64,000 nucleotides of DNA from Buchnera aphidicola (Aphis aurantii) (GCF_039388985.1 NZ_CP135021.1:558001-622000), one strand, 5' to 3'. Positions 9,862-20,364 are shown, counted from the first letter of the stretch. A program made the numbers and translations. The notes: generated by a model not told the origin, from the letters alone.

Positions 9862-10897
9862 TCTATTAAAATAATTTATTCTTACTAAAGAATTTAGTAT
9901 AAAAATTTTTTATTAAACTTAATTTTTTTAAAAATATAATTCCAATCATTATATTGTAGTATTTAATAATTTTTTAAAACAAATTAATATGCATAAATTA
10001 AATTATATTTTATAAAAAAACATTGATAATTATATAAATAAGAACAGAGTTACGTTAATGAAAAAATATATATTGTATAGCAGAATATAGCTATTAAAAT
10101 ATAAAGTTTATTATATTCCTGCTATAAAATTTAAAAAAATAATTAAATACCAAAATTTCATAGTCTAAAAATTCTAAAATTTATTATTTAAGAATGTAAC
10201 TGCTAAATTCTTTTTAAAAGAGTAAGATAGAATGGTAAAAATTGAAGATAATATTAAAAATATTATAAATATGACATAGTATTTATTATATTATTTATTA
10301 ATACATAAAACTTGGATAAAATAACTAATGATCGTCAAACAGTTTTTAAATTAATTTATAGTAGAAATCTATGCGAATAAATCATCAAATTTATTTAGTT
10401 ATTGATAAATCATTTTAGTTAATATATTGAAATCATTTAATTTTTTATAAATACATGGTATACATCAATACTCGATGAGATAAAAATTTATTTAACGGCT
10501 TATTTTTTTAAATTTTTTTAATTTTGAGCAATATGAATTCATTTATTGAATTTTAAAAAACTTGATAAAAATCAGAAAATATAAAATTATACTTATAATT
10601 TCTAGTACCATCTTAAAAATTTTTTATTTTTTAATTAAAAAAATTATTACAAAATTAATAATAACTAAGATGATAAAATTACCTGAAAAATTAATTAAAA
10701 ATATGTTTTTAGTGTATTAAAAATATTTCAATTAAAAATATTAAGATAAACGGAGTAGAAATAAATTATTTATTTGTAAATTAATTTCGTTAGTATGAAT
10801 ATAGTGTTATTAGTAACGATATTTAATATTTGATAAGAATCCTAAGTAAATCATATTTCTTATAAAATTAAAATATTTCATGAATTGTAATATTTTT
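9862..10897. other. 1 kb gene-free spacer between prfC and nfuA
   Basis: About 1,036 nt with no ORF beyond a few dozen codons, no tRNA and no strong hairpin. In E. coli osmY follows prfC, but I cannot recognise any osmY-like peptide. Best read as DNA from genes lost long ago and eroded to noise, plus the prfC promoter at its left end. Confidence 0.55.
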
Positions 10898-11473
10898 TTA
10901 ATAAAAAGAATGATTACCATGCGCATGATCCGTTTGATCAACTACCTTTTTTATTTCAGAAAAACAAGATAATATTTTTTTTTCCACCATTTCTTTTAAA
11001 GTGACTCCTATCATTGAGCACCCATTACATCCTCCACTAAATTCTATAAAAGCTATACCACTTTTAGAAATATTTATTAAATTTACTTTCCCCCCATGTA
11101 ATAATAACTGTGGATTTATTTCTATATCTAAAAAATTTTTTATTTGATCTTTTAACTCAAGTTTTTTATAGATGGTATTTTTTTTAGCGTATGGAGCTTG
11201 AAAAGTAAGATATGAGTTTAACTTATCTACTATCAGATTGATTTCAGAATTTTTTAAAAAATGAAGAATAGATTGATTAATATAAACATAAAAATTATTA
11301 TATTTAAATTTAACATCAGATGTTTCGATTTCATCTGGAGCACAATAAGCTACTTTACATTCTGCGTCTGGCATTCCAGGGTTATCAATAAAGATACGAA
11401 TTTGAGTCCCTATTGGTTCTTTAGATAAAAGTAAACTCAAATAATTTTGAGCTTCATGAGAGATTTTAATCAT
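10898..11473 (-). CDS. nfuA: Fe-S cluster scaffold/carrier protein NfuA
   Basis: Carries [4Fe-4S] clusters to apo-enzymes. 191 residues, identical in length to E. coli NfuA. The N-terminal half is a degenerate A-type domain ([16 protein letters not shown]). The C-terminal Nfu domain begins near residue 110 and holds the cluster-ligand motif CNGCSM with Cys149 and Cys152. The tail HAHGNHSFY resembles E. coli QRGEHSYY. In E. coli nfuA, gntX and bioH are neighbours; here nfuA and bioH are divergent with 122 nt between. Client enzymes in this window include ilvD, hemW and mutY. Confidence 0.95.
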   Translation of the reverse strand: MIKISHEAQNYLSLLLSKEPIGTQIRIFIDNPGMPDAECKVAYCAPDEIETSDVKFKYNNFYVYINQSILHFLKNSEINLIVDKLNSYLTFQAPYAKKNTIYKKLELKDQIKNFLDIEINPQLLLHGGKVNLINISKSGIAFIEFSGGCNGCSMIGVTLKEMVEKKILSCFSEIKKVVDQTDHAHGNHSFY

Positions 11474-11595
11474 AATAATTAATTTAATTTTTTATTAGTT
11501 TGAACCATTAATTTTACTAATTAATTCACTTAAATACAAGATAATTCTATAATTATAATTTAAATATAAAATAAATTTATAAAATAATACAAAAA

Positions 11596-12369
11596 ATGAA
11601 AAAATTCAAATGGGAAATAAAAGGCAATGGAAATATTAACCTTGTTATATTAAATGGATGGGGTTTTAATTCTGAAATATGGTTTTTTATCATTAAAAAA
11701 CTTTGTCCGTATTTTAAATTGCATTTAATTGATTTACCTGGAATTGGAAGAAATAAAAAACTAATTCCTACAAATATTCAACAAATTATTGAAGTATTAA
11801 ATTTTTGTATGCCTAATAATTCAATTTATCTAGGATGGTCACTTGGTGGATTAATTGCAACTAATTTTGCTTTATTATATCCTAATAAAATTTTAGGACT
11901 TATTAATGTAGCTTCCTCTCCTTGCTTTATAAAGAAAAAAAACTGGCCTGGAATAGAGAAAAAAAAACTATATTGTTTTTACCGTGATTTAGTACAAAAA
12001 AATCATGACACAATAAATAATTTTTTATTCTCACAAATATTTCAAGAAAAAAAACATTTAAAAGACTTGAATGTTTTAACAAACAAATTATTTCAAAGTC
12101 ATGAAAAACCTAATCAACATGCTATCAAAAAAGGATTAGAAATGCTTTTAACAGTTGATTTAAGATCTCAATTACCTATGATTCGAATGCCATTTTTACG
12201 AATATATGGATCTTTAGATACTCTAGTTCCTAAAAAAATTTCAAATTTAACTAATGTGATATCCAATAATAGTTCTTCCGTTATTATAAACCAAGCTGGA
12301 CACATACCATTTATTTCGCATAAAGAAGAATTTTGCTCTATATTACTAGAATTTTTTAGAAAAATATAA
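11596..12369 (+). CDS. bioH: Pimeloyl-ACP methyl ester carboxylesterase
   Basis: Alpha/beta hydrolase that removes the methyl group from pimeloyl-ACP in biotin synthesis. 257 residues, E. coli 256. The nucleophile elbow GWSLGG places the catalytic Ser at residue 82, exactly as in E. coli. The acid is likely in the RIYGSLDTLVP region, and the catalytic His lies in QAGHIPFISH near residue 235. SSPCFI and GLEMLLTVDLR also match. Oddly, the HG dipeptide before the oxyanion loop (LHGWG in E. coli) reads LNGWG here at residues 19-23. Monocistronic, ending at a hairpin shared with ssb. Confidence 0.92.
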   Translation: MKKFKWEIKGNGNINLVILNGWGFNSEIWFFIIKKLCPYFKLHLIDLPGIGRNKKLIPTNIQQIIEVLNFCMPNNSIYLGWSLGGLIATNFALLYPNKILGLINVASSPCFIKKKNWPGIEKKKLYCFYRDLVQKNHDTINNFLFSQIFQEKKHLKDLNVLTNKLFQSHEKPNQHAIKKGLEMLLTVDLRSQLPMIRMPFLRIYGSLDTLVPKKISNLTNVISNNSSSVIINQAGHIPFISHKEEFCSILLEFFRKI

Positions 12370-12384
12370 AAAAGTTAATATATT

Positions 12385-12400
12385 GCCCCAAAAATGGGGC
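12385..12400. terminator. GC-rich hairpin between convergent bioH and ssb
   Basis: GCCCCA AAAA TGGGGC, a perfect 6-bp stem with a 4-nt loop. It is the most GC-rich short stretch nearby, placed 16 nt after the bioH stop and 24 nt from the ssb stop. A/T-rich DNA flanks it on both sides. It can act on transcripts from either direction. Confidence 0.7.
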
Positions 12401-12423
12401 TAAAAAATATATTTTAAGTGTAT

Positions 12424-12933
12424 TTAAAATGGAATTTCATCATCAAAATCTATTTCTGAAGAATCAACTTGTTCTTTTTTTAATTTATATTTTTCTGTAT
12501 TTTTGGAAGTAATAGTATTAGCTAATTCTTTTGCTTTTAAAATACTATTATTTTCATTTATTGGAGAATTAGGAGTATTAGAACTTCGATTTCCAAGCAT
12601 TTGCATGGTTCCGCCAATATTAACTATAACTTCTGTAGTATATCGTTCAAGACCATTTTGGTCTTGCCATTTTCTTGTTTGAAGCGAACCTTCAATATAA
12701 ACCTGAGAACCTTTTCGTAAATACTCTCCCGCTATTTCTGCTAATTTTCCGAATAAAACCACTCTATGCCATTCTGTTTTTTCTTTAGTTTCACCTGTAG
12801 TTTTATCTTTCCAATTTTCTGAAGTTGCAAGTGTCATATTCACGACTGCATTACCATTAGGCATATATCGAACTTCTGGATCCTGACCTAAATGACCAAT
12901 TAAAATTACTTTATTTACACCTCTGCTTGCCAT
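12424..12933 (-). CDS. ssb: Single-stranded DNA-binding protein
   Basis: Coats single-stranded DNA in replication and repair and recruits partners through its C-terminal tip. 169 residues, E. coli 178. The OB-fold occupies about residues 1-112 ([53 protein letters not shown]). A short polar linker replaces the Gly/Gln-rich one of E. coli. The acidic tip DFDDEIPF is intact, so partner binding should be retained. ATG start with GGAG about nine bases upstream. Convergent with bioH. Confidence 0.96.
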   Translation of the reverse strand: MASRGVNKVILIGHLGQDPEVRYMPNGNAVVNMTLATSENWKDKTTGETKEKTEWHRVVLFGKLAEIAGEYLRKGSQVYIEGSLQTRKWQDQNGLERYTTEVIVNIGGTMQMLGNRSSNTPNSPINENNSILKAKELANTITSKNTEKYKLKKEQVDSSEIDFDDEIPF

Positions 12934-13699
12934 AATAAAAACTCCATTTTTAAAATCAATTTATATAAATATATTTAAACAGAATTTTTAATCATTTAAA
13001 CTAGCTAATAACCATTTAATTTATTTTTATAAAATTAATATATATTTAGTAAAAATTGAAATATAAATTTTTAACAATATTTATATAGTTAAATTAATTT
13101 ATATGTTAAATAACATAACTAAATAAAGTTTATACTTACAATATATTTACGTGAATTAAATCAACTAAAATTAAACTTATTCAATTAATAATAAAACTGT
13201 TATGTATTTTAAAATATATTTAAAAATCTATTTTAATGTAATTTAAAATAGAAAATATATAAATTTTTCTAAAAATTCATGTTTATATTTAAAAATCTAA
13301 ATATTTATAAAAATATGATAAAATTATAAAAAACAAAAATTTTTCAATTTCATTTATATTACTTTGTAAAATAAAAGATTTAATATTAGTATATGCAACT
13401 AAAATGTGTTTTGAATTAATTTAAAAGCTAATTTTAATATTATTCATATGCTTAAAATATTCCCCTAAAAATATATTCCTCTTATGTTATTAGTAAAAGT
13501 ATAGCTTAAAATAATTTTATTATAAAAAAGATACAATATATACGTTATTAAAAAAAATCAAACAAACATGTCAAAAGCTTAAAATAATATTTCAAATAAT
13601 TTTAAAGATACAAAGTAAATTTATCAGTAAATAGTTTATTATTGTAACATTAGAATACACCTTTAGAGTAATTTGCTAAATAATGGTATATGCAAATAT
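12934..13699. other. Gene-free divergent spacer between ssb and dnaB
   Basis: About 766 nt with no recognisable gene. In E. coli the dnaB-ssb interval includes alr, tyrB, aphA and uvrA; none can be recognised here, so the spacer may be a scar of those losses. It should contain the ssb and dnaB promoters, which I cannot place with confidence. Confidence 0.5.
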
Positions 13700-15079
13700 A
13701 TGGGTAAAAATAAATTATATTTAAATCAAATTAATAGATTAAAAATTCCTCCACATTCAATAGAAGCAGAACAATCGGTATTAGGCGGCTTAATGTTGGA
13801 TAATGAACAGTGGGATTCTGTTTCAGAACATGTAGTTGCTGATGATTTTTTTAGCAAACCACATCGTTTAATATTTCAAGAAATGCAACAACTGTTAAGT
13901 TCAGGCCATCCAATTGACTTAATTACATTATCTGAGTCTTTAGAACAAAAAGGAAAATTAGAAAGTGTTGGTAGATTTTCTTATTTAGCTGAATTGTCAA
14001 AAAATACTCCTAGTACAGCGAATATCACAGCTTATGCTGATATTGTAAGAGAACGCGCAATTGTAAGAGAAATGATATTAGTTGCTAATAAAATAGCAAA
14101 TGCAGGATACGATACACAAGGTCGAAAAAGCGAAGAACTTCTAGATTATGCAGAATCTAGTGTTTTTAAAATAGCAGAAAAACGTTTTAAAAAAGATTCA
14201 GGACCTAAAAATATCGAAAAAATACTTGATGAAACTATTACTAGCATTGAAAAACTATTTTTATGTCCTAATGATGGAGTCACAGGAATTAACACAGGAT
14301 ACCAAGATTTAAATAAAAAAACATCAGGGTTACAACGTTCCGAATTAATTATTATTGCAGCAAGACCATCTATGGGAAAAACAACTTTCGCAATGAACTT
14401 ATGCGAAAATGCCGCGATGTTATATGATAAACCAGTGTTAATTTTTAGCTTAGAAATGCCTGGAGAACAAATTATGATGCGCATGCTAGCTTCTCTTTCA
14501 AGAGTTAATCAAGCACGTATTAGGACGGGACAATTAAATAATGAAGATTGGTCAAGAATGTCAGGTACAATTAACGTTTTACTTAAGAAAAAAAATATTT
14601 ATATAGACGATTCTTCAGCTCTTACACCGAGCGAAGTTCGTTCTAGAGCTCGCCGTATTTATCGTGAAAATAATGGTTTAACTTTAATTATGGTAGATTA
14701 TCTACAACTTATGAGAGTTCCATCTCTTTCAGATAATCGAACACTTGAAATTGCTGAAATTTCAAGAACATTAAAAGCACTTGCAAAAGAACTACAGGTC
14801 CCGGTCATAGCTTTATCACAATTAAATCGTTCTTTAGAACAAAGAGCAGATAAAAGACCAGTCAATTCAGATTTACGAGAATCTGGTTCTTTAGAACAAG
14901 ATGCAGATTTAATTATGTTTATATATCGAGATGAAATATATCATGAAAATAGTGATTTAAAAGGTATAGCAGAAATTATAATTGGAAAACAAAGAAACGG
15001 CCCTATTGGAACAATTAGTTTAACTTTTAATGGACATTGGTCTAGGTTTGATAACTATTATAATCCTAAATATGAATAA
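13700..15079 (+). CDS. dnaB: Replicative DNA helicase
   Basis: Hexameric 5'-3' helicase of the replication fork. 459 residues from the ATG at 13700; an upstream in-frame TTG at 13673 would add nine residues with no E. coli counterpart. The N-terminal domain begins KIPPHSIEAEQSVLGGLML. The RecA-like C-terminal domain has Walker A in ARPSMGKTTFA, Walker B in LIMVDYLQLM, and the motif 4 region VIALSQLNRSLEQR. DLRESGSLEQDADLI follows. Essential and standalone; full length compared with E. coli (471). Confidence 0.96.
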   Translation: MGKNKLYLNQINRLKIPPHSIEAEQSVLGGLMLDNEQWDSVSEHVVADDFFSKPHRLIFQEMQQLLSSGHPIDLITLSESLEQKGKLESVGRFSYLAELSKNTPSTANITAYADIVRERAIVREMILVANKIANAGYDTQGRKSEELLDYAESSVFKIAEKRFKKDSGPKNIEKILDETITSIEKLFLCPNDGVTGINTGYQDLNKKTSGLQRSELIIIAARPSMGKTTFAMNLCENAAMLYDKPVLIFSLEMPGEQIMMRMLASLSRVNQARIRTGQLNNEDWSRMSGTINVLLKKKNIYIDDSSALTPSEVRSRARRIYRENNGLTLIMVDYLQLMRVPSLSDNRTLEIAEISRTLKALAKELQVPVIALSQLNRSLEQRADKRPVNSDLRESGSLEQDADLIMFIYRDEIYHENSDLKGIAEIIIGKQRNGPIGTISLTFNGHWSRFDNYYNPKYE

Positions 15080-15192
15080 GTGTTTAAAACTATAATTTTA
15101 TTGTTGTAAAAATTTATATTAAAAATTTTTATACTTAATTTTTTTATGTTATATATATTATATTCGTTCGTAACTTATATAAATTAAAATAT

Positions 15193-16161
15193 ATGAACAA
15201 CAATAAGATATTAAAAATTGGAATAGTAATGGATCCAATTCAATTAATTAAAATTGAAAAAGACTCCAGCTTTGCTATTTTGCTTGAAGTACAGAAAAGA
15301 AATTATCAAATTTATTATATGGAAATGAATGATCTATATTTAAAAAAAAATCAAGCATATGCAAAAGTACGTCTTTTAAAAATACAAAAAAAAATAAATA
15401 ATTATTTTGAATTCATTCAAGAAAAAAATATTTCTTTAAATGAGCTTGATGTTATATTAATGCGTAAAGATCCACCATTTAATATGGAATTTATCTATGC
15501 AACATATATTCTTGAACAAGCCGAAAAAGAAGGTGTACTAATAATTAATAAACCACAAAGTTTAAGAGATTGCAATGAAAAAATATTTTCTCTATTATTT
15601 GATAAAGTAACACCAGATACATTAGTCACAAGAAATATATCTCAAATATATAACTTTTGGAAAATAAATAAAGATATAATTATTAAACCCTTAGATAATA
15701 TGGGCGGATCTAGTATTTTTAGAGTGAAAGAAAATGATGTAAATCCTTTAGTCATTATGGAAATTATGACTCATTATGAAACAAAATATTGTATGATTCA
15801 AACTTATCTTCCATCAATAAAATATGGAGATAAAAGAATATTAGTCATTAATGGACAAGCAATACCTTGGTGTGTCGCAAGAATTCCAAAAAAAGGAGAA
15901 ACCAGAGCCAATATAGCCGTTGGAGGTATAGCTAAAATACAAAAACTAGATAAAATAGATTGGGAAATAGCAAATTACGTATCTCCTATCTTAAAGAAAA
16001 AAGGACTTATTTTTGTTGGTTTAGATATTATAGGTGATAAATTAACAGAAATTAATATTACCAGTCCAACATGCATTTGTGAAATTGAACGAAAGACAAA
16101 CATTTCTATTACTAGTATATTAATGAATAATATTGAAAATCAAGTTATAAATAGAGATTGA
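15193..16161 (+). CDS. gshB: Glutathione synthetase
   Basis: ATP-grasp ligase joining gamma-glutamylcysteine and glycine. 322 residues, E. coli 315. Seen: KIGIVMDPI at the N-terminus, DVILMRKDPPFNMEFIY, INKPQSLRDCNEKIF, KPLDNMGGSSIFR for ATP binding, and FVGLDIIGDKLTEINITSPT near the C-terminus. It starts a same-strand row gshB-ruvX-yggS-hemW, an order shared with E. coli. The adjacent ruvX start lies 5 nt after its stop codon, so the two are very likely cotranscribed. Confidence 0.96.
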   Translation: MNNNKILKIGIVMDPIQLIKIEKDSSFAILLEVQKRNYQIYYMEMNDLYLKKNQAYAKVRLLKIQKKINNYFEFIQEKNISLNELDVILMRKDPPFNMEFIYATYILEQAEKEGVLIINKPQSLRDCNEKIFSLLFDKVTPDTLVTRNISQIYNFWKINKDIIIKPLDNMGGSSIFRVKENDVNPLVIMEIMTHYETKYCMIQTYLPSIKYGDKRILVINGQAIPWCVARIPKKGETRANIAVGGIAKIQKLDKIDWEIANYVSPILKKKGLIFVGLDIIGDKLTEINITSPTCICEIERKTNISITSILMNNIENQVINRD

Positions 16162-16166
16162 AAATA

Positions 16167-16571
16167 ATGGTGATTGCATTTGATTTCGGAACTAAAAATA
16201 TTGGAGTCGCAGTAGGAGAAAATATTCTTAAAAAAGGAAAAGCTTTGAATAAATTAACTGTATCTAATGGCGCTCCTAATTGGAACGATATAAAATGTTT
16301 ATTAAACATATGGAAACCTCGTTATATTGTTGTAGGACTACCTTTAAAAATGGATGGTACAAAACAAAACATAACAAAAAAAGCAGAACAATTTGCTAAT
16401 TTATTAAAACGAAAATTTAATACTTCTGTTAAATTACATGATGAACGTCTTAGCACAAAAGAAGCCAGATCTTTAATATTCGAGAAATATGGCTTTAAAG
16501 CATTAAAAAAAGATAAAATCCATTCTACTGCAGCTGTTATTATATTAGAAAGTTGGTTTAATCAATATTGA
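16167..16571 (+). CDS. ruvX: Holliday-junction resolvase-like RNase H fold protein (YqgF/RuvX)
   Basis: YqgF-family nuclease, implicated in E. coli in 16S rRNA 5'-end processing. 134 residues from the ATG at 16167 (E. coli 138). The first catalytic Asp is in AFDFGTKNIGVAVGE near residue 6. VVGLPLKMDGT and HDERLSTKEAR follow, and HSTAAVIILESW holds the late conserved residues. An in-frame TTG at 16158 overlaps the gshB stop; the ATG with AGAG about ten bases upstream aligns better. Second gene of the gshB row. Confidence 0.93.
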   Translation: MVIAFDFGTKNIGVAVGENILKKGKALNKLTVSNGAPNWNDIKCLLNIWKPRYIVVGLPLKMDGTKQNITKKAEQFANLLKRKFNTSVKLHDERLSTKEARSLIFEKYGFKALKKDKIHSTAAVIILESWFNQY

Positions 16572-16602
16572 TATAATAATTCATTACATTTAATTTAAAC
16601 AT

Positions 16603-17280
16603 ATGAAAAATATTAAAAATAATATACAAAATCTTAAAAAAAAAATACAATATTCATTAAAAAACAATGATTCTTTAATTAAAAAAATTAAAATTATTGC
16701 TGCTAGTAAAAATCAATCAGTTGAAAAAATTCAAATGGCTTTATCATCTGGAATATATGAATTCGGAGAAAATTATATACAAGAAGGGATTAAAAAAATT
16801 AAACAACTCAAACAAAATAATAAAATAATTTGGCATTTTATAGGCAAAGTACAATCTAAAAAAACTAAATTAGTAGCTCAATATTTTGATTGGTGCCAAA
16901 CTATCGATCGAGAAAAAATTGCAATTTTATTGAATAAATACAGAACAAATAAAAAACTTCCAATAAATGTTTTAATACAAATTAATATTTCTAAAGAAAA
17001 AAATAAAAATGGAATTGATATAGAAAATTATCATAATCTAGCAAATGTTGTTTCTAAAATGCCTCATCTTAATTTTCGTGGAATTATGGCAATGCCTAAC
17101 AATAAAATAGAAACAACAAACTATAATGATTATAAAAATATTCAAAATATATTCAATATTTTAAAAAAACAATATAAATCAGTTGATACATTATCATTGG
17201 GTACAAGTATTGATATAAAAAGTGCACTTATTTACAATAGTAATATGATAAGAATTGGAAAAAATATTTTTAACTGCTAA
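16603..17280 (+). CDS. yggS: PLP-binding homeostasis protein (YggS/PLPHP family)
   Basis: Single-domain PLP protein with the fold of alanine racemase, thought to buffer free pyridoxal phosphate rather than act as an enzyme. 225 residues, E. coli 234. The PLP lysine lies in KIIAASKNQS near residue 35. FGENYIQEG, WHFIGKVQSKK, LIQINISKEKNKNGI, FRGIMAMP and LSLGTSIDIKSAL with the phosphate-binding loop are all present. It sits between ruvX and hemW, 31 and 38 nt away, in the same orientation. Confidence 0.94.
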   Translation: MKNIKNNIQNLKKKIQYSLKNNDSLIKKIKIIAASKNQSVEKIQMALSSGIYEFGENYIQEGIKKIKQLKQNNKIIWHFIGKVQSKKTKLVAQYFDWCQTIDREKIAILLNKYRTNKKLPINVLIQINISKEKNKNGIDIENYHNLANVVSKMPHLNFRGIMAMPNNKIETTNYNDYKNIQNIFNILKKQYKSVDTLSLGTSIDIKSALIYNSNMIRIGKNIFNC

Positions 17281-17318
17281 TATTTCTAATATATTATTTT
17301 TTTTAAAATTTTAAAATT

Positions 17319-18449
17319 ATGCTAAAACTTCCTCCAATCAGTTTATACATCCATATTCCATGGTGTATAAAAAAATGTGGATATTGTGATTTTTATTCAT
17401 ATGTTAGTAAAAAAAAAATTCCAGAAGAAAAATATATTTCAAATTTACTTAAAGATTTAGAAAAAGATTTAAAATTAATATATACACGGAAAATAAATAA
17501 TATTTTCATTGGTGGTGGAACACCTAGTTTATTACATCATAAATCAATCGAAAATTTAATAACAGGAATAAAAAAAAGAACAAAACTTTCTAAGTTCACA
17601 GAAATTACTATAGAATCTAATCCAAAATTAATAGAATATAAACGTTTTAAAAATTACAAAAAATCAGGAATTAATCGTTTTTCTTTGGGTATTCAAACAT
17701 TTAACTCAAATTTATTAAAAAAAATAGAACGAACATATAATAAAAACGAAGCTATAAAAGCAATAAAAGAAGTGAAAAAAATTAACAATAACTTCAATAT
17801 AGATTTAATGTATGGATTACCAAATCAATCATTAAAAAATGCTTTGTCAGATTTAAAATATGCTGTTAAATATAATCCGACACATATATCATGGTATCAA
17901 TTCACATTAGAACCTAATACTTCTTTTTACAAAAAAAAATTGAACTTACCCTGTGAAAACATTATATTTCAAATATTGCATCAAGGTGAAAAATTTTTAA
18001 AAAAATCAGGATATATTAAGTATGAAATATCTTCATATATGAAACTACAATATAAATGTCGACATAATCTCAATTATTGGAATTTTGGCGACTATATTGG
18101 AATAGGATGTGGTGCACATGGTAAAATTACCAAAATAAATGGAGATATTATTAGAACTATTAAGAATAAAAATATAAATCAATTTATTAATGGAAAATAT
18201 TTAAATAGTAAAAAATTAATCTTAGAAAAAGATAAACCTTTTGAATATTTTATGAACACCTTTAGGTTATACCAACCAATTTATAAAAAACATTTTCAAG
18301 AACGTACCAATATTAGTATCAATCAAATAAAAAACAATGTAAAAAAAGCATTAGAAAAAAAATATATTATAGAAAACAAAGATTCTTGGGAAACAACAAA
18401 AAAAGGAAAAATATTTCTTAATTCGCTATTAGAAATTTTTTTAAATTAA
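17319..18449 (+). CDS. hemW: HemW-like radical SAM protein
   Basis: Radical SAM protein related to oxygen-independent coproporphyrinogen oxidase, now viewed as a haem chaperone in E. coli and Lactococcus. 376 residues, E. coli 378. The cluster-binding motif is C16-x3-C20-x2-C23 in WCIKKCGYCDFYSY. FIGGGTPSLL, ITIESNPK, RFSLGIQTF and DLMYGLPNQ follow as in the family. A 10-A tract at 17409-17418 is in frame here, in contrast to the broken tracts elsewhere in the window. End of the gshB row, 8 nt from convergent trmB. Confidence 0.93.
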   Translation: MLKLPPISLYIHIPWCIKKCGYCDFYSYVSKKKIPEEKYISNLLKDLEKDLKLIYTRKINNIFIGGGTPSLLHHKSIENLITGIKKRTKLSKFTEITIESNPKLIEYKRFKNYKKSGINRFSLGIQTFNSNLLKKIERTYNKNEAIKAIKEVKKINNNFNIDLMYGLPNQSLKNALSDLKYAVKYNPTHISWYQFTLEPNTSFYKKKLNLPCENIIFQILHQGEKFLKKSGYIKYEISSYMKLQYKCRHNLNYWNFGDYIGIGCGAHGKITKINGDIIRTIKNKNINQFINGKYLNSKKLILEKDKPFEYFMNTFRLYQPIYKKHFQERTNISINQIKNNVKKALEKKYIIENKDSWETTKKGKIFLNSLLEIFLN

Positions 18450-18457
18450 AAAAATAT

Positions 18458-19174
18458 CTAATATTTAGACTGAAACATTAAATTAAAAATTTTTTTATTT
18501 AATATACATGCTTTTTTTTCAAATTTAGTAGAAAAATGAGATGAACAACTTTCAAGATAAGTATCTGTAAGAGACATATTTAAATAACAATGAATATTTT
18601 TAATTGTATTTAATATATAATCAGCATATTCTTTTGAATCTGTGACAATATGTAAAATACCATTAAAAATTAATTTTTTTAAAATTTTTTTTAAAAAAAT
18701 ATCTTGTATCATTCGTCTTTTATGATGTTTTTTTTTAGGCCATGGATCTGGAAAAAAAATTTGTATTTTTGATAATGTATGATTTGAAATCATATTTTCA
18801 ATTACGTCAACTGCATTATAATAAACAATTTTTAAATTTGACAAATTAGCCATATAAGCAAAACGTAAACAAGATCCTATTCCTGGAGGATAAACTTCAA
18901 TACCTAAAAAATTTTTATTAGCAGAATTAATCGCTGTTTGTACCAAAGTATCTCCTATTCCAAAACCAATCTCTAAAATCACTGGGTAATCATTTTTAAA
19001 AACTGATTTAAAATTTAAATATTTTAATTGATAATTAATGCCAAAAAAAGACCAATATTCATGAATGGATTTTAACTGAGATTTGGTAATACGACCTTTT
19101 CGAGATATAAAGCTTTTATTTTGTCGTAAAAATATCCCATTTTTATATTTAGGTGTTATAATATTACTTTTCAT
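18458..19174 (-). CDS. trmB: tRNA (guanine-N7-)-methyltransferase
   Basis: Methylates G46 in the variable loop of many tRNAs using SAM. 238 residues, E. coli 239. The SAM-binding motif is PVILEIGFGIGDTLVQ, followed by NFLGIEVYPPGIGSCL. The substrate-binding signature is FFPDPWPKKKHHKRR. N-terminal RKGRITKSQ corresponds to the E. coli RQGRLTKGQ region. In E. coli trmB and mutY are divergent neighbours with yggX after mutY; that arrangement is kept exactly here, with 123 nt between the two starts. Confidence 0.95.
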   Translation of the reverse strand: MKSNIITPKYKNGIFLRQNKSFISRKGRITKSQLKSIHEYWSFFGINYQLKYLNFKSVFKNDYPVILEIGFGIGDTLVQTAINSANKNFLGIEVYPPGIGSCLRFAYMANLSNLKIVYYNAVDVIENMISNHTLSKIQIFFPDPWPKKKHHKRRMIQDIFLKKILKKLIFNGILHIVTDSKEYADYILNTIKNIHCYLNMSLTDTYLESCSSHFSTKFEKKACILNKKIFNLMFQSKY

Positions 19175-19297
19175 ATTTTGATAAATTATTAATTGTAATT
19201 ACATAGATATTATAAATTTACATATTAATATTTTAACTTCTTTTTTACAAAAAATACATTTATATCATTTTTAAATTAAAAATAATTTTATAACCAA

Positions 19298-20338
19298 ATG
19301 ACATTTTATATTTTTTCACAATCAGTACTTAATTGGTATCATCTACATGGAAGAAAAAATCTGCCCTGGCAAAAAGATAAAACATTATATAAAATTTGGA
19401 TATCTGAAATAATGTTGCAACAAACGAAAGTTAAAACTGTTATTCCATATTTTAATAAATTTATATCAAAATTTCCCAATTTAAGTTCTTTAAATAATAG
19501 TACATTAAACGATATACTATATTTGTGGAGCGGACTAGGATACTATAAAAGAGCTCACAATATTTATGAAACATCTAAAATTATACAAAAACAGTTCAAT
19601 GGAAATTTTCCAGAAAATATTGAAAATTTAACTAAATTACCTGGAATAGGAAAATCTACTGCAGGAGCTATTTTATCTTTTTCATTAAATTATTTTTTTT
19701 CTATTTTAGATGGGAATGTAAAAAGAATTTTAATTCGATATTATGGAATAATCGGATGTTCAAACAATACATCGACTGAAAAAAAACTATGGAATTTAAT
19801 AGAAAAAATTACTCCAATGCACAATACTGGTGCTTTTAATCAAGGTATAATTGATATAGGAGCATTGATTTGTACTTTTAAATCACCTAAATGTAATCTT
19901 TGCCCGATTAACATCAAATGCATTGCTTATAAAGAAAAAAAATGGGATAAATATTCTTTTAAAAAAAAACAACAAATAAAAACAAAAAAAAAATACTGGT
20001 TTATAATAGTTCGATCTCAAGATAAAGTTTGGATACAAAAAAATACTATAAAAAACATTTGGAAAAATTTATTTTGCTTTCCAAGTTTTGAAAAAAAAAA
20101 TCAAGCCATACAATGGCTTTTAAAAAACAAAATAAATGTTCAAAAATATAAAAAAATTAATTCTTTTAAATACGAATTTAGTCATTTTAAAATGCAAGTC
20201 ACCCCAATTTTAATAGAATTATTTTTTAAAGATGATTTTTATCATATTGAAGAAAAAGGAACATGGTATCAGCTAAAAAATCCTCAAAAAATAGGAATAC
20301 CTAAATTAGTAGAAAAAATTTTAAAATTATTAATATAA
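19298..20338 (+). CDS. mutY: Adenine DNA glycosylase
   Basis: Removes A mispaired with 8-oxoguanine. 346 residues, E. coli 350. Catalytic Glu37 lies in WISEIMLQQTKV, the helix-hairpin-helix in KLPGIGKSTAGAI, and the catalytic Asp in LDGNVKRIL. The [4Fe-4S] ligands are arranged as C-x6-C-x2-C-x5-C in CTFKSPKCNLCPINIKC. The C-terminal NUDIX-like domain is present from about residue 230. A 10-A tract (20091-20100) stays in frame. Followed 26 nt later by yggX, as in E. coli. One of few repair enzymes left, notable given the apparent loss of mutL here. Confidence 0.95.
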   Translation: MTFYIFSQSVLNWYHLHGRKNLPWQKDKTLYKIWISEIMLQQTKVKTVIPYFNKFISKFPNLSSLNNSTLNDILYLWSGLGYYKRAHNIYETSKIIQKQFNGNFPENIENLTKLPGIGKSTAGAILSFSLNYFFSILDGNVKRILIRYYGIIGCSNNTSTEKKLWNLIEKITPMHNTGAFNQGIIDIGALICTFKSPKCNLCPINIKCIAYKEKKWDKYSFKKKQQIKTKKKYWFIIVRSQDKVWIQKNTIKNIWKNLFCFPSFEKKNQAIQWLLKNKINVQKYKKINSFKYEFSHFKMQVTPILIELFFKDDFYHIEEKGTWYQLKNPQKIGIPKLVEKILKLLI

Positions 20339-20364
20339 ATTTTAACTAAAGGAATAATAAAACA

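Noticed and set aside
9862..10897. Possible hidden gene or RNA in the 1 kb spacer
   Set aside because: All frames are closed within a few dozen codons and no long stem or tRNA-like fold was found; general AT richness gives many weak, meaningless repeats.
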